Shown here: positions 28,727-38,340 of the stretch, in pieces
Numbering within the stretch: the first letter of the stretch is position 1
Layout: each line of letters starts with the position of its first letter
Origin: Sneathiella glossodoripedis JCM 23214
GTDB lineage: Bacteria > Pseudomonadota > Alphaproteobacteria > Sneathiellales > Sneathiellaceae
Direction: 5' to 3'
DNA length: 64,000 bases
Assembly (NCBI RefSeq): GCF_000616095.1
Contig: NZ_BAMS01000001.1
Span: forward strand, 1,488,001-1,552,000
Made by a program: the position numbers and the translations under genes
The notes under the pieces: model-generated
Database searches by the model: none
What the model was told of the DNA's origin: nothing
The model's input: the letters and a program-made list of their open reading frames with translations, nothing else

Positions 28727-31031
28727 CACTTGAAAAACAATCCGCTGTATCGTCCTTTTCAAGTACGGGAGGCGCCTATTGCTGTTCGGGTGGAGCAACT
28801 ACTCTGGCTGGGGAGTTTCGACCTGAAACTCAATTTAAGGATTTTGTTTCTGCTGATCCTGCAGCATTTGTCAGTCATGACCAATCCGGTCAGGCGCTTT
28901 TGCATTTGCTGGTGGAGGGAATGCATTGCGCAAATTGTATTCAGGCTATTGAAAAGAGCCTGAGGGCGCATCCCGCAGTTATAGAGGCAAGGGTGAACTT
29001 TTCCACCCGCAGGCTCCTTGTTCGCTGGACAGAACAGGAGGCGGAGGCTGCGGAGTTGGTCAAGCCAGTTATTGATCTGGGCTATGGGCTCACGCCTTAT
29101 GATCCTCAACTGATAAAATCCGCAGCAGAGGAAGAAGACAAGAAGCTTTTGCGGGCAATGGGAGTGGCCGGGTTCGCGGCAGCCAATGTGATGCTGTTGT
29201 CGGTCTCCGTTTGGGCAGGTTTGTTTTCTGCGGATATGGGCCCGGCGATGCGCGATTTCATGCATTGGGTGTCGGCTCTGATTGCGATGCCAGCGGTCGC
29301 CTATTCGGGGCAGGTTTTTTTTAAATCTGCAATCTCTGCCCTGCAGGCAGGTCGCTTGAACATGGATGTTCCCATTTCACTTGCGGTGATTTTGGCTGTG
29401 GGGATGAGCCTTTCCGAGACAATTCAAAGTGGCGAATATGCATATTTCGATGCGGCTGTGACATTGCTGTTTTTCTTGTTGATCGGGCGGTATCTGGATA
29501 GCAGAGCCCGCAGCCGGGCAAGGTCTGCGGCGGAACGATTGCTTATGCTAAAGGCAGTGGCAGCCACCGTCATTGAGAAAGATGGCAGTCACAGATCAGT
29601 TCCAGTGGAAAATGTGGTTCCGGGCACGCAGGTTTTCGTCGCTGCGGGTGATCGTTTTCCGGTCGATGGTACAATTCTGGAAGGTGAGACCAGTATTGAT
29701 AACTCACTGGTAACAGGTGAAAGCCTGCCGGTGGAGGCGAGCGCCGGATCGGATGTGTTTGCAGGGACGCTCAATCTGGGGGCACCGGTTCGTTTACGGG
29801 CAAGCAAAACCGGAGAGGATACCTTGCTGGGTGACATTGTTCGGCTCATGGAAAATGCGGAGCAGGGCCGGGCGAGCTATATTCGCATGGCGGATCGCAT
29901 TGCTGAATATTATGCGCCCGCTGTTCATATTCTCGCCGCGCTGACATTTGCCGGATGGTGGTTACTTGGCCATGATTGGCAATTATCCCTCATACAGGCG
30001 ATTGCCGTTTTGATTGTAACCTGCCCCTGCGCGCTTGGTCTGGCTGTGCCGGTTGTTCAAGTGGTTGCCAGTGGGCGGTTATTGCAGAGGGGTATTCTGG
30101 TAAAATCTGCTGATGGTCTTGAAAGGCTGGCGCAGATTGATCGGATCGTTTTTGATAAAACGGGCACTTTGACTGAAGGGCGACTTCATTTGGTTAATGC
30201 TGAGAATATTGATCCTGCAGATTTGAAGTTGGCCGCTGGACTTGCAGCTAACAGCAGGCATCCGTTAGCGCAAGCCGTGACAAGGTCGGTTTCAGACTTC
30301 AGAGCTATCGATGCTGTGCAGGAATATCCTGGCAAAGGCCTGGCCGCTGTTGTCGATGGTCGGAATGTGCGTTTGGGAAGCCGGAAATGGTGTGTCGAAA
30401 ATGGGGTTGAATTACAGGCCTCTGTCGATCCGCTACCGGAAATGTGGCTGTGTGTTGAGGGACGCGACCCTGTTCAACTTCAGTTTCAGGATCGGCTGAG
30501 GTCAGATGTGAAAGAGGTTATAAGAACACTCATTCGAAGCGGCATTACGATTGAGCTACTGTCCGGTGATCGCGAAGAAGTTGTTTCTGCCGTGGCAGAA
30601 GTGGCGGGAATTGAACGGTGGAGCTCGCAACTGTTGCCCGGTGACAAAGTGGCCCGATTGCAAGAGCTACAGATGCAAGGGTGCAAGGTGCTGATGGTCG
30701 GAGATGGTTTGAATGATGCACCGGCATTAACTGCGGCCCATGTCTCCATGTCTCCAGCAGATGCAGCCGATATTAGTCAGACCGCAGCTGACTTTGTATT
30801 CCAAGGGAAAAAACTGGGGGCTGTTATGGAGGTGTTCGGGTCGCACGCACCTCAAGGCTGTTGGTCACACAGAATTTCGGATTGGCCTTCGCTTACAACG
30901 CGATCGCTGTCCCGCTTGCTATTGCTGGATTTGTAACCCCGCTTTTTGCGGCTATAGCGATGTCGGCATCATCGCTTATCGTATGTATTAATTCCATGCG
31001 GCTCGCCAGAGCTAGAGGGGAAATCAGTTGA
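28714..31031 (+). CDS. ccoI: Copper-exporting P1B-type ATPase for cbb3 assembly, frame broken near 30836
   Basis: A copper-translocating P-type ATPase (FixI/CcoI) that moves Cu(I) for oxidase maturation. Order: an N-terminal cysteine pair at residue 23, an HMA domain with M70-H-C72-A-N-C75, helices, T-C-P-C-A-L-G-L, the phosphorylation motif D481-K-T-G-T and G-D-G-L-N-D-A-P. The first frame stops at 30936, after an out-of-frame tail. The true end (R-V-A-R-T-S-R-L-L-V-T-Q-N-F then A-Y-N-A-I-A-V-P-L-A) lies in the -1 frame and ends at 31031. One base is missing at 30835-30837; restored, the protein is 772 residues and has its last two helices. CcoS starts inside its stop codon. Confidence 0.9.
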
Positions 31032-31180
31032 GCGTTCTCGTCTATCTTATCCCGATCGCTTTATTCCTAGGCGGCCTTGGGCTCGCTGCGTTCCTCTGGA
31101 GTCTCAAATCAGGGCAGTATGAAGATCTTGAAGGCGCAGCAAACCGTATCCTGATAGATGATGAGGATGACAGGGCTTAA
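31028..31180 (+). CDS. ccoS: Cbb3 oxidase assembly protein CcoS
   Basis: A 50-residue protein from a TTG start, with one hydrophobic helix (V-Y-L-I-P-I-A-L-F-L-G-G-L-G-L) and the family run W-S-L-K-S-G-Q-Y-E-D-L-E-G-A-A. CcoS is needed to insert cofactors into CcoN. It overlaps the ccoI stop by 4 bp and shares a TTAA stop quartet with the convergent MFS gene. Confidence 0.93.
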   Translation: MSVLVYLIPIALFLGGLGLAAFLWSLKSGQYEDLEGAANRILIDDEDDRA

Positions 31181-32388
31181 GCGATTTTGGTCTGGACCAG
31201 AACTTCATCTTCAGGAAATTGCGGGCCCTTGACTGTTTCGTTACCGGCTTCAGGATGACGGGGAATATTGAGCGAAGCCAATAGTGAAAAAGCAGCCATA
31301 GCGGCCCCGGCCAGAAATACGCTGGCGGGTGAAGTGAGCCACAAAATGCCGAACAGGACAGGAATTACAACCGCTGCAATATGATTGATGGTAAAGCTGA
31401 CGCTGGCCGTTGCTGCCATGTCCTTGGGGTTGGCAATTTTCTGGAAATAGCTTTTGATACCGATGGCAAAGGCAAAAAACAGATGGTCGATAATATACAA
31501 TGCACCGGCCAATGTAGCATCATTGACAAACGCATATGCCACAAACACGCAGACCAGACCTGAATATTCAAAGACCAATGCCTTGCGTTCACCCCAATGC
31601 GAAATTAACCGACCGATTTTAGGGGCCAGAAAAATATTGATAGCGTGATTGAGCAAATACAGGGCCGTAATAGTGGAGACATCATATCCAAATTTCTCCA
31701 CCATCATAAATCCAGCAAATACCATGAAAATCTGGCGTCTGGCACCAGCTAGGAACGTCAGTGCATAATATAGCCAGTAGCGTTTACGAAGGACGATCTT
31801 TTTGGTCTGGGCGACTTCGACATGAAATTGCGGAAAAGCTCCCCAGCAGAAAAGGGCCGCAAAAACTGAGACGGCACCACCAAGAGCGTACATCGTTGCA
31901 AATTCAACCCCTGCAAATTTTGTGGCGAGAAAAATAAGACCATAAACGGCGAGGGAGGCAAAGGCCTGAGCGGAGAGTTGGCGACCCATAACCAGTGGTG
32001 CCCGCTCTTTTGATACGAGCTGAAGGGTGAGCGACTGGCGGAGCGTTTCGTGATAATGAAAGCCCACTGACATGAGGATGGTGGTTAGGTAGAAACCATA
32101 TTCGGAAGGAAAATAGCCTGTAAGTGCAACGCCGATACCAAAAACGAGCAAAGAGAGCATCAATAGGCGTTGTTCAGCAATGATCAGCAGAACAAAAATT
32201 ACGGTAAAGGCAAGCAGTCCTGGAATTTCACGCAAAGATTGCAGAATGCCGATTTCCCGGCCGGTGAAATTTACAACATCAACAGCAAAATTGTTCAGCA
32301 ACGCCATCCAAACAGCAAAACCGGCACCCCAGGCTGCTGCTGTGATCATAAGAAGGACTTCGGGTGTTTGCCATTTTCGTGTCTGCAT
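31177..32388 (-). CDS. MFS transporter
   Basis: A major-facilitator-type permease of about 403 residues from the ATG at 32388 (M-Q-T-R-K-W); an earlier start at 32490 would add a non-hydrophobic stretch and seems unlikely. About 12 helices are seen, with the loop-like segment G-R-E-I-G-I-L-Q-S-L-R-E near residue 40 and a longer central loop of charged residues (V-A-Q-T-K-K-I-V-L-R-K-R). The substrate is unknown. It is convergent with the cco operon and divergent from djlA, so it is probably unrelated to the oxidase. Confidence 0.75.
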   Translation of the reverse strand: MQTRKWQTPEVLLMITAAAWGAGFAVWMALLNNFAVDVVNFTGREIGILQSLREIPGLLAFTVIFVLLIIAEQRLLMLSLLVFGIGVALTGYFPSEYGFYLTTILMSVGFHYHETLRQSLTLQLVSKERAPLVMGRQLSAQAFASLAVYGLIFLATKFAGVEFATMYALGGAVSVFAALFCWGAFPQFHVEVAQTKKIVLRKRYWLYYALTFLAGARRQIFMVFAGFMMVEKFGYDVSTITALYLLNHAINIFLAPKIGRLISHWGERKALVFEYSGLVCVFVAYAFVNDATLAGALYIIDHLFFAFAIGIKSYFQKIANPKDMAATASVSFTINHIAAVVIPVLFGILWLTSPASVFLAGAAMAAFSLLASLNIPRHPEAGNETVKGPQFPEDEVLVQTKIA

Positions 32389-32604
32389 GAAAAAGTCTTT
32401 TCTTTTTGTTGTGATAAGCTGCGGACGGTTGCCAGCGATTTTCAGAACGACATAATTTAAACAAAAAGTCAATTTATCCGAAAGCAGCAAGCGGGCAATG
32501 CGGTGTTATTCGAACAAAATGTGCCTGTGTCACAAGTTAGCAGGCTGTTCGTTGGTGTTAGGTGGCTGTATAGTTTGTGAGGCTGTATTGGGAAAGGCAA
32601 TTGA

Positions 32605-33345
32605 ATGGCAATCTGGGGGAAATTAATGGGCGGCGCGGCGGGTTTACTGCTGGGCGGGCCAATTGGTGCGTTGCTGGGTGCTGTTGCTGGACATGTCGTT
32701 GATAAATATCGAGATAATGATGAAAGCGCGGATCCGGAGAAAGTTGATACCGGGCTTAAACAGGTTGCCTTTACGGTTGCGGTTGTAGCGCTTGGGGCCA
32801 AGCTTGCAAAAGCGGATGGCGTCGTTACGCGTGATGAGGTCGATGCTTTCAAAAGGGTTTTTCGTATTCCCAAAGAGGAAGAGGCAAATTTTGGAAAGTT
32901 TTTTGACAAGGCGCGAGAACACACCGCTGGCTATGAAGCCTATGCCAAGCAGGTGGCGCGGATGTTTAAAAACAGTCCGCAAATTAAGGAAGATCTGCTG
33001 AACAGTCTTTTTGCAATTGCCATGGCTGATGGTGTCCTGCATCCGGATGAGGATACCTATCTGAAAACAATTGCAGATATTTTTGGAATGGATGCGCAAA
33101 CCTATGACCGTATCAGAAGTTATCATTCTGGTGAGGAGGCGCGAGATCCTTATCGAATATTGGGGGTGAGTTCGAGTATTTCCGATGAAGAGCTTAAGAA
33201 GACATACCGTAAGCTTATTCGGGAAAATCACCCTGATAAAGTTATGTCAGAAGGCCTTCCACAGGAATTTATTGATTTGGCAAACGATAAACTGGCGAAA
33301 ATTAACGCCGCCTATGACGAGATATCGAAGCTTCGAGGATTATAA
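32605..33345 (+). CDS. djlA: DjlA-like co-chaperone (TerB + J domain)
   Basis: A 246-residue protein with a short glycine-rich hydrophobic N-terminus (residues 3-30), a TerB-type helical domain at about 50-170, and a C-terminal J domain with the H-P-D motif in N-H-P-D-K-V near residue 212. J proteins stimulate DnaK; DjlA acts at the inner membrane. The ATG lies after GGGAAAGG. Its stop overlaps the start of the amidase gene (TAATG), forming an operon. Confidence 0.88.
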   Translation: MAIWGKLMGGAAGLLLGGPIGALLGAVAGHVVDKYRDNDESADPEKVDTGLKQVAFTVAVVALGAKLAKADGVVTRDEVDAFKRVFRIPKEEEANFGKFFDKAREHTAGYEAYAKQVARMFKNSPQIKEDLLNSLFAIAMADGVLHPDEDTYLKTIADIFGMDAQTYDRIRSYHSGEEARDPYRILGVSSSISDEELKKTYRKLIRENHPDKVMSEGLPQEFIDLANDKLAKINAAYDEISKLRGL

Positions 33346-34040
33346 TGTCAGCACAGAAAATCGTGCAAAACCTATCTCCTAATCATAGTGAACGTAAGGG
33401 GGAGGGCAAGATCAGCATGCTTGTCCTTCATTATACTGGAATGAAAACGGGTAAGGCTGCGTTGGAACGCCTTTGCGATCCCGCAGCTGAAGTGAGTGCC
33501 CATTATCTGGTGGAAGAAGATGGTAGTATTTTGCAGCTTGTTGAAGAGGACAGGCGTGCCTGGCATGCAGGTGTTGGTTTTTGGAATGGGGAAACAGATA
33601 TAAATTCCTGCTCCATCGGGATTGAAATTGTAAACCCAGGCCATGAGTTCGGTTATGTCTCCTTTCCCAAAAGTCAGATCCTGTCCACATTGGAGCTATG
33701 TCAGCAGATTGTCGAAAAATACGAAATAAGCCCCCTGAATGTTGTCGGGCATTCTGATGTGGCACCGCAGCGCAAGCAGGACCCGGGGGAACAGTTTCCC
33801 TGGCAATGGTTTGCGAAAAAGGGTGTCGGTTACTGGCCAGACAAGATAGTGGTTCCAAATATGTCAAACTTTGATATGGCGAAGGCGCTCAGTAAAATCG
33901 GCTATGATGTATCTAATCTGGAAAAATCCATCGAAGCATTCCAGAGACACTGGCGTCCACAAGCCATTACTGGCAAAGCCGATGCGGAGACTTGCCGGCT
34001 GGTGGCATCCGTGGCGGTGGCAAGGCAAGGCTTGACCTGA
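33345..34040 (+). CDS. N-acetylmuramoyl-L-alanine amidase (AmiD-like)
   Basis: A 231-residue amidase_2/PGRP-type zinc enzyme that releases stem peptides from peptidoglycan. Zinc histidines appear in L-V-L-H-Y-T-G near residue 28 and V-V-G-H-S-D-V-A-P near 130, with the AmiD-like R-A-W-H-A-G and I-G-I-E-I-V-N-P blocks. A C-terminal peptidoglycan-binding helix domain covers about 165-225 (F-Q-R-H-W-R-P). No clear signal peptide is seen, so a cytoplasmic recycling role (like AmpD) is possible. It is coupled to djlA. Confidence 0.87.
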   Translation: MSAQKIVQNLSPNHSERKGEGKISMLVLHYTGMKTGKAALERLCDPAAEVSAHYLVEEDGSILQLVEEDRRAWHAGVGFWNGETDINSCSIGIEIVNPGHEFGYVSFPKSQILSTLELCQQIVEKYEISPLNVVGHSDVAPQRKQDPGEQFPWQWFAKKGVGYWPDKIVVPNMSNFDMAKALSKIGYDVSNLEKSIEAFQRHWRPQAITGKADAETCRLVASVAVARQGLT

Positions 34041-34065
34041 GCGTAGGAGAGGTTTAAGCACTGAC

Positions 34066-34447
<382 letters not shown>

Positions 34448-34552
34448 TTATTTATGCCGTTGTTTATGATTAAATCCGAATTATAAATTGATTGTCACTT
34501 GGTCAGCAGGTAATGCTAGGTTCTGGGTAACCTGTTCAAAAGACTGGATGGT

Positions 34553-36439
34553 ATGGGGTTTCAATCGGGCAAAATTTTGTTTCTCAGTTCGCTGAAGCGG
34601 TTTTTCACTGCTGTCTTTTTAGCCTGCATCGCGCCTATTAATTCTGCTCATGCCGCGGGTGGGGCCCTGCCACCACTTATTTATGATATCGGGATTTGTC
34701 TCTTTGCTGCGACGTTGGTTGGTGTAGTTGCAATACGTTGTCGCCTGCCGAGTATTGCAGCATTTTTGATTGCCGGGATTTTGGTCGGGCCTATTGGGTT
34801 TCAGTTAATTACCAATCCAAAGAATATTGAAACGATTTCCGAATTTGGCTTCATTCTGCTGCTTTTTATTATCGGTCTGGAAATAGATATTCGGAAAATT
34901 GCCAGTAGCGGAAAGATGATTGTCATTTCCGGTATATTGCAATATCCGCTTACAGTTTTGCTGGGAATGCTGGTTGTAAATGGTGCAATTCTTGTTGGAT
35001 TGGAACATTTGTTTACGGGGCAATATGATGCCTTGTATTTTGGTATATTCCTCGCTGGCTCTTCTACTTTGCTGGTGATCAAGCTGTTTCAGGAACGTTA
35101 TGAGCTTGGTACAGGTTCAGGTCGGCTTGCGCTGGGTATATTGGTGTTTCAGGACATTTGGGCCATTGTCGTTCTGGTTCTGCAACCGACATTCCATTCA
35201 CCCAAGCTGGTGCCTGCTCTCGTTTCCTTCATTGGCATGTTTGTTCTAGTCGGCATATCTTATGTCCTGGCACGTTTTGTTGTGGCTCGAGCTTTTCAGT
35301 GGCTCGCAAAAGATCCGCAGATGGTGTTTGTGGGGGCTATTGGCTGGTGTTTTACAATCGTTTTCATCGGAGGGCAGTTGGATGCAGCCGTTGAGCTGCT
35401 ATTTGAAATGCCAACTTCTCTTGCGGTGGGGTCAGGTATGAGTTCTCTGATCGCGGGCATGACAATTGCGACGCTACCCTATGCCCATGACATCAGTGCG
35501 AAAGTCGGCATTGTCCGTGACTTTTTTATTGTCCTGTTTTTTGTGGGGCTAGGGATGGGGATCCCTGAAATCAAGGATTTTGATGTTTTGATCCTAGCGG
35601 CGATGATTGTGGTTTTTGCGTTGTTGTCCCGTCAGTTGATTTTTATGACACTGTTTTATGTGACCGGTGGAGATAGGCGACTGGCGCAAATTTCGGCAGT
35701 CCGATTGGCGCAAGTATCAGAGTTCGCACTTGTGATAGCTTATCTTGGGGGGCAAGCTGGACATATTTCAGAAACTTTTTCCAGTGCCGTCATATTTGCC
35801 TTTGTTGTCACAGCCCTGCTCACTCCTTTATTGTTTGAGCACGCATATCGGGTTTACGCAATTTTCGCACCTGTAATGGATTGGCTTGGATTTAAAGAGC
35901 CGTCCGATGACGAAGAAGACGAGAGTCACTCAGCAGATATAGTGTTATTGGGCTTTCACCGGGTAGCTTCTTCGTTACTGCACGAAATACATGCGCATCG
36001 ACCTGAGTTGATGAAGCGTATTATGGTGATCGATTTTAACGTTCAGATCCACCCAGCGATCCGAAAAATGGGGGCTGCCGTTCGGTATGGTGATCTGGCA
36101 AGTGAACAGACATTGCGTCACGCGGGTCTGGACAGTGCCAACGTGATTATCGCGACAGTACCTGATGAAATTTTAAAAGGTACGACAAATCGGACGCTCG
36201 TGAAAATGCTGCGACAGATCAATCGTGAAGCCATTATTATTTCCAATGCAGAAGCGCCGCTTGCTGCGAAGGAGCTGTATGATCTGGGTGCAGATTATGT
36301 GTATATGTCCCGTGTGGATACGGCCCACGCGCTGGATGCTCTCATAGCCAGGGCACTGGAAGGATCATTACACGAATATCGTGAAGAGCAGGAACATAGT
36401 CATGGAAAAGTGCATGAACGAAACGAAGTCTTGCACTAA
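34553..36439 (+). CDS. CPA2 cation:proton antiporter, Kef type, with TrkA-N-like domain
   Basis: A 628-residue protein with an N-terminal signal-like helix, a Na+/H+ exchanger domain of about 12 helices (residues 40-440), and a C-terminal TrkA-N/RCK-like domain at about 460-580, ending in a charged His-rich tail. Kef-type systems release potassium in exchange for protons and are gated through the RCK domain. Here the nucleotide-binding loop is degenerate: L-L-G-F-H-R-V-A in place of the usual G-x-G-R-x-G, so binding of NAD(H) may be lost. Monocistronic by position, between rnpB and the dcw promoter region. Confidence 0.85.
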   Translation: MGFQSGKILFLSSLKRFFTAVFLACIAPINSAHAAGGALPPLIYDIGICLFAATLVGVVAIRCRLPSIAAFLIAGILVGPIGFQLITNPKNIETISEFGFILLLFIIGLEIDIRKIASSGKMIVISGILQYPLTVLLGMLVVNGAILVGLEHLFTGQYDALYFGIFLAGSSTLLVIKLFQERYELGTGSGRLALGILVFQDIWAIVVLVLQPTFHSPKLVPALVSFIGMFVLVGISYVLARFVVARAFQWLAKDPQMVFVGAIGWCFTIVFIGGQLDAAVELLFEMPTSLAVGSGMSSLIAGMTIATLPYAHDISAKVGIVRDFFIVLFFVGLGMGIPEIKDFDVLILAAMIVVFALLSRQLIFMTLFYVTGGDRRLAQISAVRLAQVSEFALVIAYLGGQAGHISETFSSAVIFAFVVTALLTPLLFEHAYRVYAIFAPVMDWLGFKEPSDDEEDESHSADIVLLGFHRVASSLLHEIHAHRPELMKRIMVIDFNVQIHPAIRKMGAAVRYGDLASEQTLRHAGLDSANVIIATVPDEILKGTTNRTLVKMLRQINREAIIISNAEAPLAAKELYDLGADYVYMSRVDTAHALDALIARALEGSLHEYREEQEHSHGKVHERNEVLH

Positions 36440-36774
36440 CCGTAGTAATTTTGTGCAGAAGTGTTTTTCTTAGCCGCAAATGCACCAAGCTAATTTGACC
36501 TGTTTGGCTTAGTTTAGTTATCTCGGATACTTTTCCATATCACCCCAGAATTGCTGAAAAATGGCTGAAGTGAAAATTTTTTTCACAAAGCTTTTTCGCG
36601 AGCGTCATGGGTTGAATCAGGGTTGCATTGAAATTGAGTTTACATGTCGGAACAAAGAAAAAACATTTAATTTCACAAGAGAACAAAATAGAAACATTAA
36701 CCATCTAAGTAATTGCTGAATAGAGGACTTCAACATTCGATGAAGATGAAAAGTTAACAAAAGTAATTTGCTCA
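36440..36774. other. Long AT-rich region upstream of the dcw operator
   Basis: No gene is supported here. It is AT-rich, has a GANTC site (GAATC, 36614-36618) and a single CtrA-like half-site TTAACCAT (36697-36704) without a second half at the right spacing. It probably holds part of the dcw promoter control; nothing firmer can be said. Confidence 0.4.
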
Positions 36775-36811
36775 AATTAGGCCTGAAAACCCAGCGATTT
36801 CAGGCCTAATT
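36775..36811. terminator. 14-bp perfect hairpin abutting the MraZ sites
   Basis: AATTAGGCCTGAAA (36775-36788) pairs perfectly with 36798-36811 around a 9-base loop. No T-tract follows on the plus strand, so it may be a terminator for upstream transcripts, an insulator, or a protein site. It ends exactly where the 10-bp repeat array begins. Confidence 0.45.
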
Positions 36812-36866
36812 CCATTGACTCCCATAATATTCCATGTTATCCCATAATATCCCATATTTGCTCCAT
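36811..36866 (-). promoter_or_regulatory. MraZ operator: tandem ATGGR repeats with 10-bp period
   Basis: YCCAT occurs at 36811, 36821, 36831, 36841 and 36851, exactly 10 bp apart, and once more at 36862. On the minus strand this is ATGGG/ATGGA-N5 repeated, matching the TGGG-N5-TGGG-N5-TGGG sites bound by MraZ in E. coli. A TTGACT at 36815 could be a -35 element inside the array, and it overlaps a GANTC site (36817-36821). The array lies 63 bp before mraZ. Confidence 0.8.
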
Positions 36867-36928
36867 TTTTCTCCGAATGGGGCGTGGGTCGGAGAGATAA
36901 TTCAGGAAAATTGCGGGGTTTACAGGGC

Positions 36929-37387
36929 ATGTCCCTATTTCTGTCCACTCATAGAAACAAGATCGACAAGAAGGGTCGGGTGTCAGTGCCTGCTCGGTTT
37001 CGATCTAATCTATTGGGGCGTGGATATGAGACGGTCGTGCTGTTTCCGAGTTTTGAGGGGAATTGCATTAACGCCTGTGACATGGGTGTGATGGAGGGGT
37101 TGCTGGAGAAGATAGGCGGCTTTGATCCATTTTCAGAAGATCGCGAGTCAGATGCGGATGTACTTATGGCGGAAGCTGTGGAGCTAAGTATCGATGGCGA
37201 TGGCCGTATTTTAATCCCCGCTGAAATGATTGAGGAGGCCGGCCTTGCTGGCGAATGTGTGTTCGCGGGGCGCGGTGACAGTTTTCAGATTTGGAGGCCG
37301 GACGCTTTTGAGGCGCGCATGAAGGAAGTTAAGGAGAGAGCGCGACTAAAGCGTCAACGAGGTAAGTCACTCGAGCGAGGTGAGTGA
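36929..37387 (+). CDS. mraZ: Transcriptional regulator MraZ
   Basis: A 152-residue protein with two AbrB-like half domains, marked by D-K-K-G-R-V-S-V-P-A near residue 12 and D-G-D-G-R-I-L-I-P-A near residue 90. MraZ forms a ring-shaped oligomer that represses its own promoter and the division cluster. The ATG at 36929 gives the family start M-S-L-F-L-S-T-H; an in-frame upstream ATG at 36884 would add 15 unlikely residues. The operator array lies directly upstream. Its stop overlaps rsmH by one base. Confidence 0.96.
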   Translation: MSLFLSTHRNKIDKKGRVSVPARFRSNLLGRGYETVVLFPSFEGNCINACDMGVMEGLLEKIGGFDPFSEDRESDADVLMAEAVELSIDGDGRILIPAEMIEEAGLAGECVFAGRGDSFQIWRPDAFEARMKEVKERARLKRQRGKSLERGE

Positions 37388-38340
37388 TGAGCGATCGGGC
37401 GCCACATGTTTCGGTCTTGTTGAATGAGGTTCTGGAGGTGCTTTCCCCCAAGCCCAACGAAATTGTTGTCGATGGTACATTTGGGGCAGCGGGATATAGC
37501 CGTGCGATTTTAGCGGCGGCTGATTGCAAGCTGTATGGCATCGATCGTGATCCGCGGGCTATTCGAATTGGACGGGATCTGGAGCGCGAAATGGGTGACC
37601 GTTTCACCATGCTGTCTGGTGTTTATGGTGATATGCAAGAGTTGCTCGCGCAAAATGGGGTGCATCAAGTAGATGGAATAGCGCTGGATATCGGCGTTTC
37701 TTCAATGCAAATTGATGAAGCGGAGCGTGGATTTTCCTTCATGCAGGACGGGCCGCTGGATATGCGGATGTCTGCTGAGGGACAGACAGCAGCTGATGTC
37801 GTGAACGAGATGGACGAGGAGCAACTTGTCAAAATCATCTATAGATATGGAGAGGAGCGTCGCGCACGTGCGGTGGCGCGGGCAATTGTAGAGCGACGGT
37901 CCAAAAAAGCTATCACGCGGACAATCGAGCTTGCAGAGTTGATTGCAACAGTTGTACGTCCTAGCGGTAAGGGAATTCATCCGGCAACCCGGACATTTCA
38001 AGCGCTTCGCATTCATGTGAATGATGAGTTGGGGCAGCTGCGTGAAGGGTTGGAGGCTGCGGAACGATTGCTTGCGCCGGGTGGTCGTCTCGCTGTGGTT
38101 TCCTTCCACAGTCTGGAAGACAGGCTGGTGAAAAATTTCCTGGCAGAACGTGCGAATGCAAAAGGTAATCCATCGCGCCATGTGCCTCTTGATGATAAGG
38201 CGCCAAGTCCATCTTTTGAATTGATAAAGCGTGGGGCAATCAAAGCAACCAAGGAAGAAATCACTCTGAACCCGAGATCACGTTCTGCAAGGCTTCGCGG
38301 AGCTATCCGTACAGATGCGCCTGTCTGGGGAGGTGTTTGA
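37387..38340 (+). CDS. rsmH: 16S rRNA (cytosine(1402)-N(4))-methyltransferase
   Basis: A 317-residue SAM-dependent methyltransferase (MraW) acting on C1402 of 16S rRNA. The SAM site is V-D-G-T-F-G-A-A-G-Y-S near residue 26, and D-I-G-V-S-S-M-Q and V-S-F-H-S-L-E-D-R are present. The start overlaps the mraZ stop (TGATG) and the stop overlaps ftsL the same way, so the genes are translationally coupled. Confidence 0.97.
   Translation: MSDRAPHVSVLLNEVLEVLSPKPNEIVVDGTFGAAGYSRAILAAADCKLYGIDRDPRAIRIGRDLEREMGDRFTMLSGVYGDMQELLAQNGVHQVDGIALDIGVSSMQIDEAERGFSFMQDGPLDMRMSAEGQTAADVVNEMDEEQLVKIIYRYGEERRARAVARAIVERRSKKAITRTIELAELIATVVRPSGKGIHPATRTFQALRIHVNDELGQLREGLEAAERLLAPGGRLAVVSFHSLEDRLVKNFLAERANAKGNPSRHVPLDDKAPSPSFELIKRGAIKATKEEITLNPRSRSARLRGAIRTDAPVWGGV

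Noticed and set aside
36697-36704. CtrA site upstream of mraZ
   Set aside because: TTAACCAT is a single half-site; no TTAA follows at N7, and such an 8-mer can occur by chance in AT-rich sequence.
36811-36866. Short tandem array considered as CRISPR
   Set aside because: Repeat unit is 5 bp with 5-bp spacers, far too short; it fits MraZ binding sites.
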